64,000 bases of DNA from Microbacterium marinilacus (GTDB taxonomy: Bacteria; Actinomycetota; Actinomycetes; Actinomycetales; Microbacteriaceae), in assembly GCF_019753765.1 (NCBI RefSeq), contig NZ_JAIJZW010000002.1:346382-410381 (forward strand). Reading direction: 5' to 3'. The position numbers and the translations under genes are program-made. This document shows, piece after piece, positions 33,043 through 42,613 of the stretch (the stretch's first letter is position 1; every line of letters starts with the position of its first letter). The notes beneath the pieces were generated by a model. It was not told the origin of the DNA. It made no database searches and saw only the letters and a program-made list of their open reading frames with translations.

Positions 33043-34706
33043 CCGTCCCCGCATACGACGCCGCCCTCCTCGACGTCGGCCTGCGCCGACGCTACGGGGC
33101 CGAGGGATGGCTGCCGCTCCGGCGCGAGGCGGGCGGCACGGTCGTCGGCGTCTCCGCGCCGCCCACGCGAGCGCTCCGCAACGACCTCCAGGGCACGCTG
33201 GGCACCCCCGTGTCGTTCGAGCAGGTGCCGCAGCGGCGCATCGTCGAGGCGATCGTCCATGCCTTCCCCGAGGCCGTGGCGGAGGACGCCGCCGACGGGC
33301 TCTACCACGCCGATCCCGCGCTGTCGGCCCGCGTCGTCCTCTCACGCTCGCAGAAGGTCGGCCTCGTCGTGATCCTCGTGCTCGTGGCCGCGGCGGCGGT
33401 GCTCTGGCCGTTCCCGGCGCTGATGACGGTGGTGGCCGTCGCCAGCATCGTGTTCCTGGCGAGCACGCTGTTCAAGTTCGCCGTGTCGCTGCGCGGCGCG
33501 CGCTTCGACCTGGTGTCGCGCGTGCGCCCCGACGAGATCGCCGCCCTCTCGGACGAGGAGCTGCCGATCTACACGGTGCTCGTGCCGGTGTTCCGAGAGG
33601 CGCGCATCGTGGGACGGCTCGTGGAGAACCTCGGGCGCCTCGACTATCCCGCCGACAAGCTCGAGGTGCTCATCCTGGTCGAGGAGGAGGACGACGAGAC
33701 CCGCGACGCGATCGCGGAGTCGGACCCGCCGCAGAACTTCGTCGTCGTGACGGTGCCCAAGGGCCACCCGCAGACCAAGCCGCGAGCGTGCAACGTCGGC
33801 CTCTCGGTCGCGCGGGGCGAGTTCCTGGTCATCTACGACGCGGAGGACGCCCCCGAGCCGGACCAGCTCAAGAAGACGGTGATCGCGTTCCGCGGCTCCG
33901 GCCCGGAGACCGTGGTGCAGCAGGCCGCGCTGAACTACTTCAACGTGCGCGAGAACGTGCTCACCCGCATGTTCTCGCTCGAGTACAGCTACTGGTTCGA
34001 CTACATGCTGCCGGGTCTGGACGCCGCTCGGCTCCCCATCCCGCTCGGAGGGACGTCCAACCACTTCCGCACCGCGGCGCTGCGCGAGCTGGGCGGCTGG
34101 GACCCGTACAACGTCACGGAGGACGCCGACCTCGGCATCCGGGCGAGCGCGCTCGGCTACCGGGTGGGCGTCGTCGACTCCACGACCATGGAGGAGTCGA
34201 CATCGCGCATGGGCATCTTCGTGGGGCAGCGCAGCCGCTGGATCAAGGGCTACATGCAGACGGCCCTCGTGCACGCGCGCCGGCCCTTCCACCTCACCCG
34301 GCAGGTCGGCTTCCGGTCGTTCTGGGCGTTCGCGCTGCTCATCGGGGGCACCCCGCTGACGTTCCTCGGGGTCCTGCCGTTCACGGCGCTGCTCATCGGC
34401 TCGTTCTTCGTGCCCTGGGCGGCGATCGCCGTGTCCTTCCCGCCCGTGGTGCTGTGGCTGTGCCTGGCCAACTTCCTCATCGGCAACGCGCTCATGGTCT
34501 ACCTGAACATGATGGGCCCCTACAAGCGGGGCCTCTTCTGGCTCGTGCCGTGGGCGCTGCTGAACCCGATCTACTGGCTCCTGCACTCGCTCGCGTCGTA
34601 CAAGGCGCTATGGCAGCTGATCGTCAAGCCGCACTACTGGGAGAAGACCGAGCACGGCCTGTCGACCCACCCCGCCCCCGGCACGACGCAGGAGAACGCC
34701 GGCTGA
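33039..34706 (+). CDS. Membrane-bound family 2 glycosyltransferase (NfrB/BcsA-like)
   Basis: This 555-residue processive-type glycosyltransferase extends a polysaccharide on the cytoplasmic side and probably moves it across the membrane. Residues ~10-75 resemble the distal part of the MshEN/T2SSE N-terminal domain that regulates NfrB-type enzymes. Two helices (about 106-150) precede the GT2 domain with EEEDD (215-219), the DxxD metal site YDAED (266-270), TED (360-362) and QRSRW (397-401), all the D,D,D,Q(R)xxRW residues of synthases. Four to five helices follow (425-520). The GTG start overlaps the upstream stop by 4 bp. The glycan made is unknown. Confidence 0.88.
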   Translation: MTVPAYDAALLDVGLRRRYGAEGWLPLRREAGGTVVGVSAPPTRALRNDLQGTLGTPVSFEQVPQRRIVEAIVHAFPEAVAEDAADGLYHADPALSARVVLSRSQKVGLVVILVLVAAAAVLWPFPALMTVVAVASIVFLASTLFKFAVSLRGARFDLVSRVRPDEIAALSDEELPIYTVLVPVFREARIVGRLVENLGRLDYPADKLEVLILVEEEDDETRDAIAESDPPQNFVVVTVPKGHPQTKPRACNVGLSVARGEFLVIYDAEDAPEPDQLKKTVIAFRGSGPETVVQQAALNYFNVRENVLTRMFSLEYSYWFDYMLPGLDAARLPIPLGGTSNHFRTAALRELGGWDPYNVTEDADLGIRASALGYRVGVVDSTTMEESTSRMGIFVGQRSRWIKGYMQTALVHARRPFHLTRQVGFRSFWAFALLIGGTPLTFLGVLPFTALLIGSFFVPWAAIAVSFPPVVLWLCLANFLIGNALMVYLNMMGPYKRGLFWLVPWALLNPIYWLLHSLASYKALWQLIVKPHYWEKTEHGLSTHPAPGTTQENAG

Positions 34707-34719
34707 CGCCGTCCGAGAC

Positions 34720-34761
34720 GCGAAGGGGGCCAGGCAGCACGAGCTGCCCGGCCCCCTTCGC
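34720..34761. terminator. Long bidirectional terminator hairpin
   Basis: GCGAAGGGGGCC (34720-34731) pairs with GGCCCCCTTCGC (34750-34761), and inside it GGCAGC (34733-34738) pairs with GCTGCC (34743-34748) around a 4-nt loop, with only one mismatch. It lies between the convergent GT2 and glpK genes and should terminate both. Confidence 0.8.
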
Positions 34762-34772
34762 GCTTCCGAAGG

Positions 34773-36287
34773 TCAGCGCACGTCCTCGTCCACCCAGTCC
34801 ATCGACTTGCTGACGGCCTTGCGCCACAGTCGCAGCTGGCGATCGCGCTCGTCCGCCTCCAGCTCGGGCTCCCAGCGGCGGTCCTCCTGCCAGTTGGCGG
34901 AGAGGTCGTCGAGGCCCGACCAGAACCCGACCGCGAGGCCGGCGGCGTAGGCGGCGCCGAGGGCGGTCGTCTCCGCCACGACGGGCCGGACCACGGGCAC
35001 GCCCAGCACGTCCGCCTGGAACTGCATCAGCGCGTCGTTGGCGACCATGCCGCCATCGACCTTCAGCTCGGACAGGTCGACGCCGGCGTCGGCGTTGACG
35101 GCGTCGATCACGTCGCGCGTCTGGAACGCCACGGCCTCGAGGGCGGCACGCGCGATATGGCCCTTGTTCGCGTAGCGGGTCAGGCCGACGATGGCGCCGC
35201 GGGCGTCGGGGCGCCAGTAGGGCGCGTACAGGCCCGAGAACGCGGGCACGACGTACACGCCGCCGTTGTCCTCGACCGTCGTCGCGAGCCGCTCGACGTC
35301 GGGCGCGGACGAGATGATGCCGAGCTGATCGCGCAGCCACTGGATGAGCGAGCCGGTCACCGCGATCGACCCCTCGAGCGCGTAGTGCGTCGGCGCGTCT
35401 CCCAGCTTGTAGCCGACGGTCGTGAGCAGCCCGTTCTTCGAGTGGACGATCTCCTCGCCGGTGTTGAAGATGAGGAAGTTGCCGGTGCCGTAGGTGTTCT
35501 TGCTCTCGCCGGTCTCGAAGGCGGCCTGGCCGAAGGTCGCCGCCTGCTGGTCGCCGAGGATGCCCGCGATCGGCGTCTCCCGCAGCAGGGAAGAGCTCTC
35601 GGCGGCGCCGTACACCTCGGAGGACGAGCGGATCTCGGGCATCATCGAGCGCGGCACGCCGAAGGCCTCGAGGATGTCGTCGCGCCACTCGAGCGTCTCG
35701 AGATCCATGAAGAGCGTCCGCGAGGCGTTGGTGACGTCGGTGGCGTGGACGCCGCCGTCGGAGCCGCCCGTGAGGTTCCACAGCACCCAGCTGTCGGTCG
35801 TGCCGAACAGCAGGTCCCCGGCCTCGGCCTTGGCGCGCGCGCCGTCGACGTTCTCGAGGATCCACGCGATCTTGGTGCCCGAGAAGTAGGTGGCCAGCGG
35901 CAGGCCGACGACGGGCTTGAAGCGGTCGACGCCGCCGTCGGCCGCGAGGCGGTCCACGATCGACTGGGTGCGCGTGTCCTGCCAGACGATCGCGTTGTAG
36001 ACGGGCTTGCCGGTGGTCTTGTCCCACACCACGGCGGTCTCGCGCTGGTTGGTGATGCCGACGGCCGCGATGTCGTGACGGGTCAGGTCGGCCTTCGCGA
36101 GCGCGACGCCGATGACCTCCTGGACGTTGCGCCAGATCTCGAGCGCGTCGTGCTCCACCCAGCCGGGCTGCGGCAGGATCTGCTCGTGCTCCTTCTGCCC
36201 GACGGAGACGATCGATCCCTTCCGGTCGAAGACGATGGCTCGGCTCGAGGTCGTTCCCTGGTCGATAGCGATGATGTATTCAGCCAT
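34773..36287 (-). CDS. glpK: Glycerol kinase
   Basis: This enzyme phosphorylates glycerol to sn-glycerol-3-phosphate with ATP and traps it in the cell. The 504-residue FGGY kinase starts [20 protein letters not shown] and has the substrate segment [33 protein letters not shown], the FGGY signature region [20 protein letters not shown] and the C-terminal nucleotide-binding [20 protein letters not shown]. It is the last gene of glpD-glpF-glpK on this strand, 27 bp after glpF. Confidence 0.98.
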   Translation of the reverse strand: MAEYIIAIDQGTTSSRAIVFDRKGSIVSVGQKEHEQILPQPGWVEHDALEIWRNVQEVIGVALAKADLTRHDIAAVGITNQRETAVVWDKTTGKPVYNAIVWQDTRTQSIVDRLAADGGVDRFKPVVGLPLATYFSGTKIAWILENVDGARAKAEAGDLLFGTTDSWVLWNLTGGSDGGVHATDVTNASRTLFMDLETLEWRDDILEAFGVPRSMMPEIRSSSEVYGAAESSSLLRETPIAGILGDQQAATFGQAAFETGESKNTYGTGNFLIFNTGEEIVHSKNGLLTTVGYKLGDAPTHYALEGSIAVTGSLIQWLRDQLGIISSAPDVERLATTVEDNGGVYVVPAFSGLYAPYWRPDARGAIVGLTRYANKGHIARAALEAVAFQTRDVIDAVNADAGVDLSELKVDGGMVANDALMQFQADVLGVPVVRPVVAETTALGAAYAAGLAVGFWSGLDDLSANWQEDRRWEPELEADERDRQLRLWRKAVSKSMDWVDEDVR

Positions 36288-36314
36288 GATGTTCCCCTTC
36301 GAAGTGGATGGCGG

Positions 36315-37067
36315 TCAGGCGAGGTTGAGGACGACGGGTGCGAGGAGCGCCGCGAGCGCGCCGCCGACGAGCGGGCCGACGACGGGGACCCACGCGTAGG
36401 ACCAGTCGCTCGAGCCCTTCCCCTTGATGGGAAGGATCGCGTGCGCGATGCGCGGGCCGAGGTCGCGGGCGGGGTTGATGGCGTAGCCGGTGGGGCCGCC
36501 GAGGGAGGCGCCGATGCTGACGACGAGCAGGGCGACGGGCAGGGCGGTGAGCGGTCCGAGGGCGCCCGGCACGCCGACCTCGACGTCGCCGTAGTCGGCG
36601 AACGCGAGGATGACGAACACCAGCACGAACGTCGCGATGATCTCCGTGACCAGGTTGTGCCCGTAGGAGCGGATCGCGGGACCGGTGGAGAACACGCCGA
36701 GCTTGTTCGCCGGGTCCTCCTCCTCGTCGAAGTGCTGCCGGTACGCCGCCCAGGCCAGCACGGCTCCGATGATCGCGCCGACGAGCTCGGCGGCCGTCGC
36801 CACGAAGAACATCGGGACGTCGATCGTCCCGCTGATGAGCAGGCCCAGCCCGACGGCGGGGTTCAGGATCGCGCCCGAGTAGGCGGAGACCAGCACACCG
36901 GCGAACACCGCGAGGCCCCAGCCCCAGTTGATCATCAGCGTGCCGCCGCCGAAGCCCTTCGACTTCGCCAGGATCACGTTGGCGACCACGCCCGCGCCGA
37001 GCAGGATCAGCATCGCCGTGCCGACCAGCTCGGACAGGAAGTACAGCCCGAGATTCACGTCTTGCAT
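36315..37067 (-). CDS. glpF: Glycerol uptake facilitator (aquaglyceroporin)
   Basis: This 250-residue MIP-family channel has six helices and two half-helices. The first NPA motif (SGAILNPAVGLG) is at about residues 69-71 and the second is GYAINPARDLGPR, with Arg and Asp after NPA as in glycerol-permeable members. It supplies glycerol to the kinase encoded next. The start MQDVNLGLYFLSELVGT is conventional. A GC-rich hairpin lies just upstream (37121-37140). Confidence 0.96.
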   Translation of the reverse strand: MQDVNLGLYFLSELVGTAMLILLGAGVVANVILAKSKGFGGGTLMINWGWGLAVFAGVLVSAYSGAILNPAVGLGLLISGTIDVPMFFVATAAELVGAIIGAVLAWAAYRQHFDEEEDPANKLGVFSTGPAIRSYGHNLVTEIIATFVLVFVILAFADYGDVEVGVPGALGPLTALPVALLVVSIGASLGGPTGYAINPARDLGPRIAHAILPIKGKGSSDWSYAWVPVVGPLVGGALAALLAPVVLNLA

Positions 37068-37120
37068 GTCTTCATCGACCTTTCATGCACGGCCCCTCTG
37101 CCGTGTGCCATTGCGGTGAG

Positions 37121-37140
37121 CGGGCGGCGGTCGCCGCCCG
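37121..37140. terminator. Hairpin between glpD and glpF
   Basis: CGGGCGGCG (37121-37129) and CGCCGCCCG (37132-37140) form a GC-rich stem 7 bp downstream of the glpD stop on the minus strand. It may attenuate transcription into glpF-glpK or stabilise the 3' end of a processed glpD message. There is no T tract. Confidence 0.4.
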
Positions 37141-37146
37141 GAGGGT

Positions 37147-38850
37147 TCAGGAGGCGCTGCCCGCCAGCGCCACTCCGTGACGATCGGCCAGCAGCGCTCG
37201 CGTCGCGGCGATCTCCTCCGCGCGGCGGGAGTCGTCCCAGCCGAGCAGGGGGGCCAGACCGTCGGCGATCTCCGACAGCGTCTCGGCGTCGCCGTCGCCC
37301 GTGAAGGCGACCGCCGTGCGGCGCAGCGCGACGTCGGCCAGGTGGACGACGTGCTCGCGGGTGACCATCCAGCCCAGCTCTCCCGTGGACAGCGGGCTGC
37401 GCTCGAGCGGGACGTCGTCGTGGGCCTCGATGTGGGCCCAGACGTCCGCAGCGCGCGTGCCGTAGCGCTCGAACAGCACGGACGCGCGGTCGTCGGCGCC
37501 CGGCAGGCGCAGGCGGAGCCACGCGTCGCGGTCGGCGTCGGTGCGCGGGAAGTCACGACCGCCGCCGATGGTGCGACCCACCGTGCTGACCCGGCGCTCA
37601 CGTCCGAGCAGGCCGAGAACGGTGTCGGAGAGCGACTCGCCGAGCGCCCGGAAGGTGGTCCACTTGCCGCCGACGAGGCTGACGAGCGGCGTCCGCTCCG
37701 AGCGGTCCACCTCGACCCGGTAGTCGCGCGACACGAAGCCCGGCGCGGTGTCCTCGTGGCGGGGGAGCGGGCGGATTCCGGAGAAGCGGTACACGATCTG
37801 GTCGCGGTTCACCGGGATCGCCGGGAACACGTGCCGGATCAGGTCGAAGAAGTAGTCGACCTCCTCCTCGGTGCACACCGCGGGCTCCCGGGGGTCGGCG
37901 TCGATGTCGGTGGTTCCGACGAGCACGCGCCCCTTGAGCGGGTAGATGAGCACGATCCGTCCGTCGGAGTGCTCGAAGAAGATCTCGCGACCTCCCGTGG
38001 CCTCCAGCAGCTCGGGGTGGTCGAGCACGATGTGCGAGCCCTTCGTGCCGCCCATGAAGCGGGTCGACGTTCCGAGGGCCTCGTTCGTGAGGTCCGTCCA
38101 GGGCCCCGAGGCGTTGACGACCACGTCGGCGGCGACGGTGAACTCGGCGCCGGTCTCGAGGTCGCGCAGCGTGACGCCGTCGGCCGTGCGGGCGATCGCC
38201 TCGACGTAGTTGAGCGCGGCGGCCCCGGCGTGGGCGTCGACGCCGTCCTGCAGCACGTCGAGCGCGAGGCGCTCGGGGTCGTGCATGGAGGCGTCGAAGT
38301 AGGTCGCCGTGTACTTCACCTCCGGGTCGAGGTGCGGCAGCTGCTCGAGGGACTTGCGACGGCCGTGGAAGCGGTGACGCGGGACCGTGCCGCCTGCACG
38401 CGAGAAGGTGTCGTAGATCATCAGGCCGAGCTTGATGAGCAGGGCGCCCCGCTCGGTGTGCTTGCCCTGGCGATGGGTCAGGAACCGCAGGGGAGCGGAG
38501 AGCACGCCCGAGAACGTGGAGTAGATCGGGATCGTGGTCTGCAGGGGCTTGACGTAGTGCGGGGCGATCTTCAGCAGGCCGTTGCGCTCCTGCACGGATT
38601 CGCGCACGAGCCGGAACTCGCCGTTCTCCAGGTAGCGGATGCCGCCGTGGATCATGTGGCTCGACGCGGCGGACGCTCCCGAGGCGAAGTCGCCGCGCTC
38701 CACGAGCAGCACGTCGACGCCCTGCAGGGCGAGATCGCGGAACGTGGAGATGCCGTTGATGCCTCCGCCGATGATCAGGACGGACGTCCGGCCGTTCTGC
38801 CGTGCGGTCCTCACCGCGTCGCGCTCGCTTCGCTGGGGCGTCGTATCCAT
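37147..38850 (-). CDS. glpD: Glycerol-3-phosphate dehydrogenase (FAD, respiratory)
   Basis: GlpD oxidises glycerol-3-phosphate to dihydroxyacetone phosphate and passes electrons to the quinone pool at the membrane. The 567-residue protein has the FAD-binding GGGINGIS (28-35), DFASGASAASSHMIHGGIRY, the substrate region LENGEFRLVRESVQERNGL and VNASGPWTDLTNEALG, then a C-terminal cap domain. The ATG at 38850 has AAAGGACAG upstream. It is the first gene of glpD-glpF-glpK and is divergent from a SorC-type regulator whose probable operator lies 64 bp upstream. Confidence 0.97.
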   Translation of the reverse strand: MDTTPQRSERDAVRTARQNGRTSVLIIGGGINGISTFRDLALQGVDVLLVERGDFASGASAASSHMIHGGIRYLENGEFRLVRESVQERNGLLKIAPHYVKPLQTTIPIYSTFSGVLSAPLRFLTHRQGKHTERGALLIKLGLMIYDTFSRAGGTVPRHRFHGRRKSLEQLPHLDPEVKYTATYFDASMHDPERLALDVLQDGVDAHAGAAALNYVEAIARTADGVTLRDLETGAEFTVAADVVVNASGPWTDLTNEALGTSTRFMGGTKGSHIVLDHPELLEATGGREIFFEHSDGRIVLIYPLKGRVLVGTTDIDADPREPAVCTEEEVDYFFDLIRHVFPAIPVNRDQIVYRFSGIRPLPRHEDTAPGFVSRDYRVEVDRSERTPLVSLVGGKWTTFRALGESLSDTVLGLLGRERRVSTVGRTIGGGRDFPRTDADRDAWLRLRLPGADDRASVLFERYGTRAADVWAHIEAHDDVPLERSPLSTGELGWMVTREHVVHLADVALRRTAVAFTGDGDAETLSEIADGLAPLLGWDDSRRAEEIAATRALLADRHGVALAGSAS

Positions 38851-38913
38851 CGTCTGTCCTTTCAGCCGCTGACTGCCAGCCTCCGACGTCTTGGCACATC
38901 CGCGCAAGCCGCG

Positions 38914-38927
38914 TGCACATATGTGCA
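38914..38927. promoter_or_regulatory. Palindrome between glpD and the SorC-type regulator
   Basis: TGCACATATGTGCA is a perfect 14-bp palindrome in the 88-bp divergent region, 64 bp from the glpD ATG and 12 bp before the regulator ATG. A second related half-site (GGCACATCCGCGC) lies at about 38893-38905. It fits an operator for the adjacent SorC-family protein. Confidence 0.65.
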
Positions 38928-38938
38928 GAATGGGTTCC

Positions 38939-39925
38939 ATGAGCGACTCCTCCGACGCCGGCCGACGCCGGATCCCCGGCGACCGCCGAGCGGACGCCGC
39001 GCGCCTGGCCGCGCAGCTCTACTACCTCCAGGACATGACGATGGCGTCGATCGCCGACGAGATGGCGCTGTCCCGCTCCTCGGTCTCTCGGCTCCTCGGC
39101 TACGCGCGGGAGACGGGCATCGTGGACATCCGCATCAGCGAGTCGAGCGCGAACGACGGCGCCCTGGAGCAGGAGATCCGCGACCGCTACCACGTCACGG
39201 CACACGTCGTGCCCATGCCCGGCGCGGTGAGTGAGATCGACAGGCTCGACCGGGTGGCCATGACCGCGGCGCGGCTGCTGACGCAGTTCGTCGAGTCGAA
39301 CATGATGATCGGCGTCGCGTGGGGATCGACGCTCGGCGCGGTCAGCCGTCACCTGCCGACGAAGGAGCTGCACGGGGTCACGGTCGTCCAGCTCAACGGG
39401 GCCGGCAACATGCAGACGACGGGGATCGAGTACGCCAGCGAGATCCTGCAGCGATTCGGGCAGGCGTTCAGCGCGCGCGTGCAGCAGTTCCCCGTGCCGG
39501 CCTTCTTCGACGACCCCGCCACCCGCGAGGCGATGTGGCGCGAGCGCAGCACCCGGCGCGTCCTGGAGATGCAGGCGCGGATGGACCTGGCGGTCTTCGG
39601 CATGGGCTCGCCCACCGCCGACGTGCCGAGCCGCGTGTACGCGGGCGGCTACCTCGACCGCGCGGACTTCCGCAGCCTCGCCGAGGACCACGCCGTGGGG
39701 GACGTGGCGACGGTGTTCTTCCGTGCCGACGGCACCTGGCGGGACATCCGGCTGAACGCGCGCACGACGGGGCCGGGCCTCGACAGGCTCCGTCGGGTGC
39801 CGAGGCGGGTCGGCGTGGCGGCCGGCGCTCACAAGGTCGCTGCGCTGCGCGCGGCGATGGTCGGCAGGCTCGTCACCGACGTCGTGGTGGACGACACGCT
39901 GGCGTGGCGCCTGATGACGAGCTGA
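38939..39925 (+). CDS. SorC-family sugar-binding transcriptional regulator
   Basis: This 328-residue regulator has an N-terminal helix-turn-helix (about residues 34-58: MTMASIADEMALSRSSVSRL) and the C-terminal sugar-phosphate-binding fold of the SorC/DeoR type (IGVAWGSTLGAVSRHLPTKE, LNGAGNMQTTG, GMGSPTADVPSRVYAGGYL, GVAAGAHKVAALRAAMVGRL). Family members bind phosphorylated sugars, so glycerol-3-phosphate or a related phosphate is a reasonable but unproven ligand. It is divergent from the glp operon, with a perfect palindrome between, which suggests that it controls glpDFK. Confidence 0.87.
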   Translation: MSDSSDAGRRRIPGDRRADAARLAAQLYYLQDMTMASIADEMALSRSSVSRLLGYARETGIVDIRISESSANDGALEQEIRDRYHVTAHVVPMPGAVSEIDRLDRVAMTAARLLTQFVESNMMIGVAWGSTLGAVSRHLPTKELHGVTVVQLNGAGNMQTTGIEYASEILQRFGQAFSARVQQFPVPAFFDDPATREAMWRERSTRRVLEMQARMDLAVFGMGSPTADVPSRVYAGGYLDRADFRSLAEDHAVGDVATVFFRADGTWRDIRLNARTTGPGLDRLRRVPRRVGVAAGAHKVAALRAAMVGRLVTDVVVDDTLAWRLMTS

Positions 39926-39958
39926 CCGCAGCGGCGACGGGCGCCACGGGTGCGGGAC

Positions 39959-41140
39959 TCAGGCCTCGCCGGGCGCGTCGAGGCGGCCGAGACCGATGCG
40001 GTCGCGCAGGGTGGGTCCGCTGCGGAACTCCCGGATGAGCGAGCGGGCGACCTCGTTCAGGTCGCCGTCGCTCGCGTCCGCGACCGCGATCTGGCGCTGG
40101 TAGCTGGCCCCCCGGTCCAGGATCGCGCCGATCTCGGCGAACTCCCTGGCGCACTTCAGCTCCGCGGCGATGGGCTCCAGCCGATCGAGCGTCTCGCGCA
40201 GATGATCGCTGACCAGCCGCTGCGTGCCCTCCCGGTCGACGATGGCCCGCGCGTCGAGCCCGTATCGCGCCGCACGCCACTTGTTCTCGCGCGTGAACCA
40301 GGGCTGCAGCGCAGGCAGCTCACGGCCCTCGTCGAGGTCGCGGGAGAACGACTCCACCAGGGTCTGCACCAGCGCTGCGACCGCCGCCAGCTCGGGCAGC
40401 GTCGACATGCCGTCGCACGCGCGCACCTCGATCGTGCCCCAGTGCGCGGCCGGCCGGATGTCCCAGCGCACCTCCGTCGCGTCGGCGATCACGCCCGTGT
40501 GCTGCATGTCGTCGATGTACGACTCGTACTCGCTCCACGTCTGCAGCTGCCACGGCAGGCCGGTCGTCGGAAGCTGCTGGAACACCTGTGCGCGGTTGGA
40601 CGCGTAGCCGGTGCGCTCGCCCGCCCAGAACGGGCTCGACGCGGAGAGCGCCTGCAGGTGGGGGATGTAGCCGGTGAGCGCGTGGATGATCGGGAAGACC
40701 TTGTCGACGTCGTCCACCCCCACGTGGACGTGGATGCCCCAGATCATCTGGTTGCGTCCCCACCACTGCGTGCGGTCGATCAGCTTCGCGTACCGTGTCT
40801 TGTCCGTCACCTCCTGGTCGAACCACCGCGCGAACGGGTGGCTCCCGGCGCACATGAGCTCGATCCCGAGAGGGTCGGCCTGCTCCCGCACGGTCCCTAT
40901 GGCGTCCGAGATGTCGTCGACGGCGGCCGCCACCGTGTCGCCGACGCCGCTGGTCACCTCCACCGTGTTGGTCAGCAGCTCCGCCGTCACCGTGTGCCGC
41001 TCGTGGGCCGTCGCCTCCTCCAGCGCCGGCATGATCTCGGGCGCGCGCCCCACCAGGTCGCCCGTCTCGGGATCGGCCAGCATCAGCTCCCACTCGATGC
41101 CGACAGTGGAGCGGGCAGAGGGGGCGAAAGCGATCGTCAT
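39959..41140 (-). CDS. YbdK-type carboxylate-amine ligase (GCS2 family)
   Basis: This 393-residue glutamate-cysteine ligase-like protein belongs to the GCS2 family. It has [20 protein letters not shown] at the start, [50 protein letters not shown] and [20 protein letters not shown], which carry the Mg-ATP and amine-site residues. Actinobacterial homologs are annotated as glutamate-cysteine ligases or weak carboxylate-amine ligases; the natural substrate is uncertain. The ATG at 41140 is used; upstream in-frame sequence back to 41374 overlaps the rpsP leader. Confidence 0.87.
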   Translation of the reverse strand: MTIAFAPSARSTVGIEWELMLADPETGDLVGRAPEIMPALEEATAHERHTVTAELLTNTVEVTSGVGDTVAAAVDDISDAIGTVREQADPLGIELMCAGSHPFARWFDQEVTDKTRYAKLIDRTQWWGRNQMIWGIHVHVGVDDVDKVFPIIHALTGYIPHLQALSASSPFWAGERTGYASNRAQVFQQLPTTGLPWQLQTWSEYESYIDDMQHTGVIADATEVRWDIRPAAHWGTIEVRACDGMSTLPELAAVAALVQTLVESFSRDLDEGRELPALQPWFTRENKWRAARYGLDARAIVDREGTQRLVSDHLRETLDRLEPIAAELKCAREFAEIGAILDRGASYQRQIAVADASDGDLNEVARSLIREFRSGPTLRDRIGLGRLDAPGEA

Positions 41141-41180
41141 CCGCTCAGTGTGGATGTCCCGGCACGCCGGCGGCAAGCTG

Positions 41181-41210
41181 TTCGCGACGCCTCGCGTCAT
41201 CTGGCAGAAT
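41181..41210 (+). promoter_or_regulatory. Putative rpsP promoter
   Basis: TTCGCG at 41181-41186 and CAGAAT at 41205-41210 are separated by 18 bp, a plausible -35/-10 pair for the vegetative sigma factor. They lie about 130 bp upstream of the rpsP GTG. Confidence 0.4.
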
Positions 41211-41211
41211 G

Positions 41212-41239
41212 GAGGGTCGGACCGGGTGGCTCGACCCTC
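41212..41239 (+). promoter_or_regulatory. Leader hairpin at the 5' end of the rpsP transcript
   Basis: GAGGGTCG (41212-41219) pairs with CGACCCTC (41232-41239) around a 12-nt loop, right at the expected transcription start. The ~100-nt leader before rpsP may carry feedback control, as for other ribosomal protein operons, but no known motif is recognised. Confidence 0.35.
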
Positions 41240-41339
41240 TATCCAGCCCCATGTCCGAACTCTTAGAGCTTCCGCCCGCGTGCACAACCCCACGCGCAGG
41301 CGACTGGTTCGTCTCGTTTCCACACCACACAGGAGAATC

Positions 41340-41768
41340 GTGGCTGTCAAGATCCGTCTGAAGCGCCTGGGCAAGATCCGTGCGCCGTACTACCGCATCG
41401 TCGTCGCCGACTCGCGCACCAAGCGCGACGGTCGCGTGATCGAGGAGATCGGCAAGTACCACCCCACCGAGGAGCCCTCGTTCATCGAGGTCGACTCCGA
41501 GCGTGCGCAGTACTGGCTGTCCGTGGGCGCCCAGCCCACCGAGCAGGTTCGCGCCATCCTCAAGATCACCGGCGACTGGGGCACCTACAAGGGCGAGAAG
41601 GGTGCGACGAGCACCCTGAAGACCGCCGACGAGAAGGGCGACTACGTCGCCGACTCGTCCAAGAAGTCGGTCATCAAGCCCAAGGTCGAGAAGAAGGCCG
41701 AGGAGCCCGCAGCGGCTCCCGCCGACGCCGAGGCCTCCGAGGACGCCTCGACCGAGGCCGCCGAGTAA
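41340..41768 (+). CDS. rpsP: 30S ribosomal protein S16
   Basis: This small-subunit protein helps fold the 5' domain of 16S rRNA. The start [20 protein letters not shown] and the block [18 protein letters not shown] are diagnostic. The 142-residue protein has a long acidic/Ala-rich C-terminal extension (residues ~100-142), common in high-GC Gram-positives. The GTG at 41340 follows AGGAGAATC. It heads rpsP-KH-rimM-trmD, with gaps of 1-5 bp. Confidence 0.98.
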   Translation: MAVKIRLKRLGKIRAPYYRIVVADSRTKRDGRVIEEIGKYHPTEEPSFIEVDSERAQYWLSVGAQPTEQVRAILKITGDWGTYKGEKGATSTLKTADEKGDYVADSSKKSVIKPKVEKKAEEPAAAPADAEASEDASTEAAE

Positions 41769-41770
41769 TC

Positions 41771-42001
41771 GTGCTGGCCGCCGCGCTCGAGCACCTCGTC
41801 AAGGGGATCGTCGATCACCCGGACGACGTGCGCATCGACTCGTCCGCCTCGTCTCGCGGGGACGTGCTGGAAGTGCACGTCCACGCGGACGACCGTGGTC
41901 GGGTGATCGGGCGCGGCGGCCGTACCGCGAAGTCCCTTCGCACACTCGTCGCCGCTCTCGCGGACGGCAAGCGGGTGCGCGTCGACGTCGCGGACGACTG
42001 A
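41771..42001 (+). CDS. khpA: KH-domain RNA-binding protein (KhpA)
   Basis: This is a 76-residue single type II KH domain with the RNA-binding GxxG loop GRVIGRGGRTAKSLRTLV. It forms complexes on RNA, often with KhpB (Jag), and in other bacteria affects sRNAs and cell elongation. It starts with GTG 2 bp after rpsP and ends 1 bp before rimM, its standard actinobacterial position. Confidence 0.93.
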   Translation: MLAAALEHLVKGIVDHPDDVRIDSSASSRGDVLEVHVHADDRGRVIGRGGRTAKSLRTLVAALADGKRVRVDVADD

Positions 42002-42002
42002 C

Positions 42003-42608
42003 GTGGCCGCTGCGAAGCCGGCCCGCAACCAGCTGCGCGTCGGCCGCCTCGTCAAGGCCCACGGGCTCAAGGGCGCCCTCAAGCTTGAGCTGTACACGGA
42101 CGCCCCCGACGGACGGTTCGTCCCAGGCGCGTCGTTCACCCTGCAGGTGCCGGAGCACTCGCAGTGGCACCGCAAGACCATCACCGTGCGTGAGTTCCGC
42201 TGGATGAACCAGAACCCCGTGGTCTTCTTCGAGGGCGTCGACGACCGCAACTCCGCCGACACGCTCGTGCGGGCCATTCTCTGGGTCGACGAGGACGAGG
42301 ACGCCCCCGCCGAGCCGAACGCCTGGTACGACCACCAGCTGGTCGGCCTGGACGTGGTGCGCGCCTTCCCCGACGGTGAGAGCGCCGTCGTCGGCAAGGT
42401 GGCACGCATCGACCATTTCCCCGCCCAGGACCTCCTGGTCGTGAAGACCCGCGACGACGAGGTGCTCGTCCCGTTCGTCGCCGCCATCGTGCCCGAGGTC
42501 GACGTCGAGGCAGGACGCGTCGTGGTGACCCCGCCCGCCGGCCTCTTCGAGGACCTCGCCGAGGCCGACACGGCCTCGGAGCCGGAGAAGCCCGCCTCCG
42601 AGGGGTGA
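42003..42608 (+). CDS. rimM: Ribosome maturation factor RimM
   Basis: RimM promotes late 30S assembly by binding S19 near the 3' head domain of 16S rRNA. The 201-residue protein has the N-terminal RimM barrel ([20 protein letters not shown]) and the C-terminal PRC-type barrel ([40 protein letters not shown]). It begins with GTG 1 bp after the KH gene and overlaps the start region of trmD. Confidence 0.95.
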   Translation: MAAAKPARNQLRVGRLVKAHGLKGALKLELYTDAPDGRFVPGASFTLQVPEHSQWHRKTITVREFRWMNQNPVVFFEGVDDRNSADTLVRAILWVDEDEDAPAEPNAWYDHQLVGLDVVRAFPDGESAVVGKVARIDHFPAQDLLVVKTRDDEVLVPFVAAIVPEVDVEAGRVVVTPPAGLFEDLAEADTASEPEKPASEG

Positions 42609-42613
42609 TCCGC

